Assembly (NCBI RefSeq): GCF_019973775.1
Contig: NZ_AP025032.1
Coordinates: 2,790,001 to 2,854,000 of the forward strand
Direction of reading: 5' to 3'
DNA from: Aureimonas sp. SA4125
GTDB taxonomy: Bacteria; Pseudomonadota; Alphaproteobacteria; Rhizobiales; Rhizobiaceae
Length of the DNA: 64,000 bases
The notes under the pieces were generated by a model. That model was not told the origin of the DNA and did no database searches. It was given only the letters and a program-made list of their open reading frames with translations. Every line of letters begins with the position of its first letter. Positions within the stretch are counted from its first letter, which is position 1. Position numbers and translations under genes: made by a program. This document shows, piece after piece, positions 61,445 to 64,000 of the stretch.

Positions 61445-61749
61445 CTAGCAGGTGTGCGACCTTTGTGCGGACTGGAGGAGCAGCCACCTGACACTCGCTT
61501 CTAAAACTCTGCTTTCAGCCCCTTGCCCCGGCTTTGGTCCAGGAATGAACCTGCAAAAGGATGGCCGTTGTTGGCACATTTCGGTCAGGCTGACTGCCGA
61601 CAATATGATCACTCCATCACAGACGACCCGGCAAACACGGCACGTGGGAAATTTAACAGCAAAAAGACTATTGAATACAGAAAAAACGGCTGTTAGCCTG
61701 CCTCAATAAATGACCGCCGAGGCTCGTGCCTCGCCCTGAAAGGCCCGGG
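61445..61749. other. Non-coding, AT-richer stretch between IS701 and an ABC gene fragment
   Basis: About 300 bases without a recognisable gene. Base composition drops to AT-rich around 61650-61705, just before the ABC ATPase start, so a promoter may lie there, but no clear -35/-10 pair can be assigned. A weak AGGCCCGGG precedes the ATG at 61750. Confidence 0.4.
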
Positions 61750-62120
61750 ATGACTGCGGTACTGACCCTTTCCAACGTGTCGAAATCCTACGGCGGTATC
61801 GCCGCAGTGCATGGCATCAATCTTTCCGTTCCGGCCAACAGCTACGTCTCGCTGCTTGGCGCCAGCGGTTCTGGCAAGACGACGCTGCTGCGCTTGATTG
61901 TAGGCTTCGAGGAGCCGGAAACGGGATCGATCAGCTTCGACGGCCATCGGCTTGACGGAACCCCGGCGCACGAACGCGGCATTGGCTTCGTGTTTCAAAA
62001 CTTTGCGCTGTTTCCGCACCTGAACGTGCGTGACAACATCACTTATGGCCTGCTGAACCGCCAGCGGGCGCCTCTGACCGACAAGGCGGACATCGCCCGC
62101 CGCGTCGACGACGCCAGCGG
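61750..62120 (+). pseudogene. PotA-like ABC transporter ATP-binding protein, N-terminal fragment
   Basis: Starts normally with MTAVLTLSNVSKSYGGIAAV, Walker A GASGSGKTT, and the Q-loop FVFQNFALFPHLNVRDNI, as in spermidine/putrescine-type ATPases. After IARRVDDA (about residue 123) homology stops at a junction near 62120; the frame then runs into CobW-gene DNA in the wrong frame and ends at 62163. The signature motif, Walker B and switch regions are lost, so it cannot be an active ATPase. Confidence 0.85.
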
Positions 62121-62123
62121 CGG

Positions 62124-63137
62124 CTGCTGCAGGACCCTTCGCTTGCGGGCGCGGCGGTCTTGATCAACGAGTTCGGCGAGGTCGGGCTCGACCACCACCT
62201 CATCGAGCGGATCGACGAGACCACGATCTTGCTGCAGTCCGGCTGCGTCTGCTGCACCATCCGCGGCGAGCTGTCGGCGGCGATCCGCGACCTGTTCTCC
62301 AAGCGCGAGCAGGGGCTCGTCCCCACCTTCGACCGGCTGGTGATCGAGAGCACCGGCCTTGCCGATCCCTTCCCCATTCTGTCCACGGTCCGGGCCGACC
62401 CTGTCCTCAGCCACCACTTCACCCTCGGCAACGTGGTGACGCTGGTCGACGCGGTGAATGCCGAAAGCCAGCTGGCGCGTTATCCCGAATGCGCCCGCCA
62501 GATCGCCAGTGCGGACCGGCTCGTGCTGAGCAAGACCGATCTCGTTCCGGCCGCCGATGCCCATAGCCTGCGGATGCGTCTGGCCGCGATGAACCCGGCA
62601 GCGTCCCTCGTCGATGTCCACGCCCCGGACTGGACTGCCGGCTGGCTCGTGACGGAGGATGCCGCATCCCAGACACCAAACCCAGCGACAACCGACCAGG
62701 ATCACACGAGGGAAATCCATCATGTCCACGCGGCGGTGACGGACAACGAACTCGGCCACACCCACCATGATCACGACCCGAACCGTCATGGCGACAGCAT
62801 CCGGGCCTTGGCACTCACCATCGCCGAGCCGCTCGACTGGACCACCTTCGGCATCTGGCTGACGATGCTCCTGAACCGCCATGGCAAAAGCGTGCTGCGG
62901 GTCAAGGCGATCCTCAATCTCGTCGGCGAAACGCGGCCCGTCGCCGTGCACGGCGTTCAGCACCTCGTCCATCCGCCGGTGCACATGGCGCAATGGCCGA
63001 GCGTGGATCGCAGCTCGCGTCTCGTCTTCATCGTCGACGGAATTGAGGAAAGCGCCATCCGCGCCTCCCTGGCCGCCTTCGCCGCTCTCGCACCGCCAGC
63101 CCTGCCGGCAAAGGGCGACATCGCGATGTCGGCGTAG
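62124..63137 (+). pseudogene. CobW family GTPase/metallochaperone lacking its N-terminal P-loop
   Basis: From 62124 the frame reads LLQDPSLAGAAVLINEFGE, then LLQSGCVCCTIRGELSAAI with the CxCC metal motif, the GTP-specificity SKTD, a His-rich loop (HVHAAV, HTHHDHDPNRHGD) and the CobW C-terminal domain (WLTMLLNRHGKSVLRVKAIL in part) to a stop at 63137. The first 20-25 residues, including the GxxGxGKT P-loop, are missing because the gene is joined to the ABC fragment. The first possible start is TTG 62160. Without the P-loop, GTPase function is not expected. Confidence 0.88.
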
Positions 63138-63148
63138 ACGGCATCGAC

Positions 63149-64000
63149 GTGGACCAGCAGATTCGCCCCATCGCAAAATCGCGTCGCAAGACGCTGGCGA
63201 CCCCCGCCCTTCACCTCGAGGGCAAGCCCGTCATCCGCGTGCTCGGGACGGAAATCACCTTGCTCGAACAGCTTCGGCTGCGCGCAGAGGCCGATCTCGG
63301 CATCGGCCTGGTTTTCGAGAACCGAGACTTTCTCAGCGCCCAACGCAAGGCGGCCCGCGCGCCGGACGACTACGACGTCTACGACCAGTGCTTCCACAAT
63401 CTCGATATCGTCTGATACTGGCGCGCCATCCAGGCGATCGACACCGAGCGCGTGCCGCTCTGGGGGGAAGTGTCGGGCCTGACCCGCACCGGTACGATCG
63501 GACCATCCGCCCGCATCGGTCACGGCGACGCGCCGGTGACGAAGCTCTACGTCCAGGCGGACCAGTCGCTGTCGGCGTATCCGTCGCGCTGGATCTCGAT
63601 GCTTCCGACCGTCCACAATTTCGATTCCTTCGGCTTCGACGAGGATGCGCCGGGCATCAGTGCCCAGCGCATGACATCCTGGGCGCGCCTGCTCGATCCC
63701 GCGCTGCATGGACAGGTGGCGATCGTCAACGAGCCGGCGATTGGCATTTTCGACGTGGCGCTGGCAGCCGAGGCGGCCGGTCTGATGCAGTTCAGGGACA
63801 TCGGCAATCTGACGGTCGGCGAGATCGACGCCTTGCTGTCCCTTCTGATCCTGAAGAAGCGCGAGGGCCACTTCTCCTGTTTTTGGAACACCGCAGCCGA
63901 AGCGACCGAAATGATGACGGCCAAGCGCTTTTCGGTCGGCAGCCTGTGGTCCCCGAGCGTCACCGCGTTGAAGCGCAAGGGCGTTCGTGTCCGCCAGGCG
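63149..64000 (+). pseudogene. Polyamine-type ABC substrate-binding protein with in-frame stop, 3' end outside window
   Basis: A GTG at 63149 opens a frame with PVIRVLGTEITLLEQLRLRA and YDVYDQCFHNLDIV, then TGA at 63413-63415. The same frame continues without further stops to the window edge (YWRAIQAIDTERVPLWGEVS, GTIGPSARIGHGDAP, FGFDEDAPG), about 195 more codons of clear extracellular solute-binding protein of the spermidine/putrescine type. So a single nonsense change splits the gene. No signal peptide is seen, so the 5' end may also be altered. It may have belonged with the PotA-like fragment upstream. Confidence 0.85.

Noticed and set aside
63413..63415. TGA read as selenocysteine in the solute-binding protein
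   Set aside because: The family has no selenoprotein members and no bacterial SECIS-type hairpin is evident right after the codon; a nonsense mutation is simpler.

Overview
The window looks like chromosome from a high-GC alphaproteobacterium of the order Hyphomicrobiales (Rhizobiales). The evidence is a giant coiled-coil growth-pole protein of the GPR/RgsE type, a PlcP plus GT4 lipid-remodelling pair beside a malic enzyme, a membrane-bound ferritin (MbfA) locus with an Irr-type ICE palindrome, an rpiA-DUF2059-gor operon and a class II DAHP synthase. An Aurantimonadaceae- or Rhizobiaceae-like host is my inference; the species cannot be read from the sequence.

Region 1-38.9 kb is mostly conserved housekeeping DNA. 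It holds a UPF0283 membrane protein (cut by the window edge), folP-folK, a DUF922 putative protease, a 2Fe-2S ferredoxin, an Hpt phosphotransfer protein divergent from the 2642-aa growth-pole coiled-coil gene, and an LprI-like protein. A retrograde Mla/MCE lipid transport operon (mlaE-mlaF-mlaD-lipoprotein) follows, then an enolase-superfamily epimerase, plcP-GT4, malic enzyme, gltX-nadE, DUF1003, DedA, an extradiol dioxygenase with a hemerythrin gene, aroG, gor-DUF2059-rpiA and a tRNA-Val(CAC). Two genes here are broken: mbfA carries several frame changes behind an intact ICE box, and the hemerythrin gene is split by a complete IS256-family element with a perfect 8-bp target duplication.

Region 38.9-39.7 kb, just downstream of the tRNA-Val, holds remnants of a tyrosine integrase and of an IS66 TnpA, which suggests an eroded island boundary.

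Region 39.7-50.8 kb is a nitrogen-acquisition module. A permease-like hybrid histidine kinase and a LuxR-type response regulator are divergent from a urea/short-chain-amide ABC transporter (urtABCDE-like), formamidase fmdA and the zinc-ribbon gene fmdB. The kinase fuses an NCS1-like transporter domain and a cysteine-rich segment to HisKA/HATPase/REC.

Region 50.9-57.2 kb is a catabolic module: an Asp/Glu racemase family enzyme, a GntR/FCD regulator and an amidohydrolase, translationally coupled on the minus strand, divergent from a TRAP transporter (dctP-dctQ-dctM).

Region 57.2-64 kb is decaying accessory DNA. It contains an epimerase C-terminal fragment, a truncated amino-acid ABC ATPase, an intact SDR, a GntR regulator with two winged helices, a complete IS701-family element flanked by CTAG, a truncated PotA-like ATPase joined out of frame to a CobW GTPase lacking its P-loop, and a solute-binding protein gene with an in-frame TGA.
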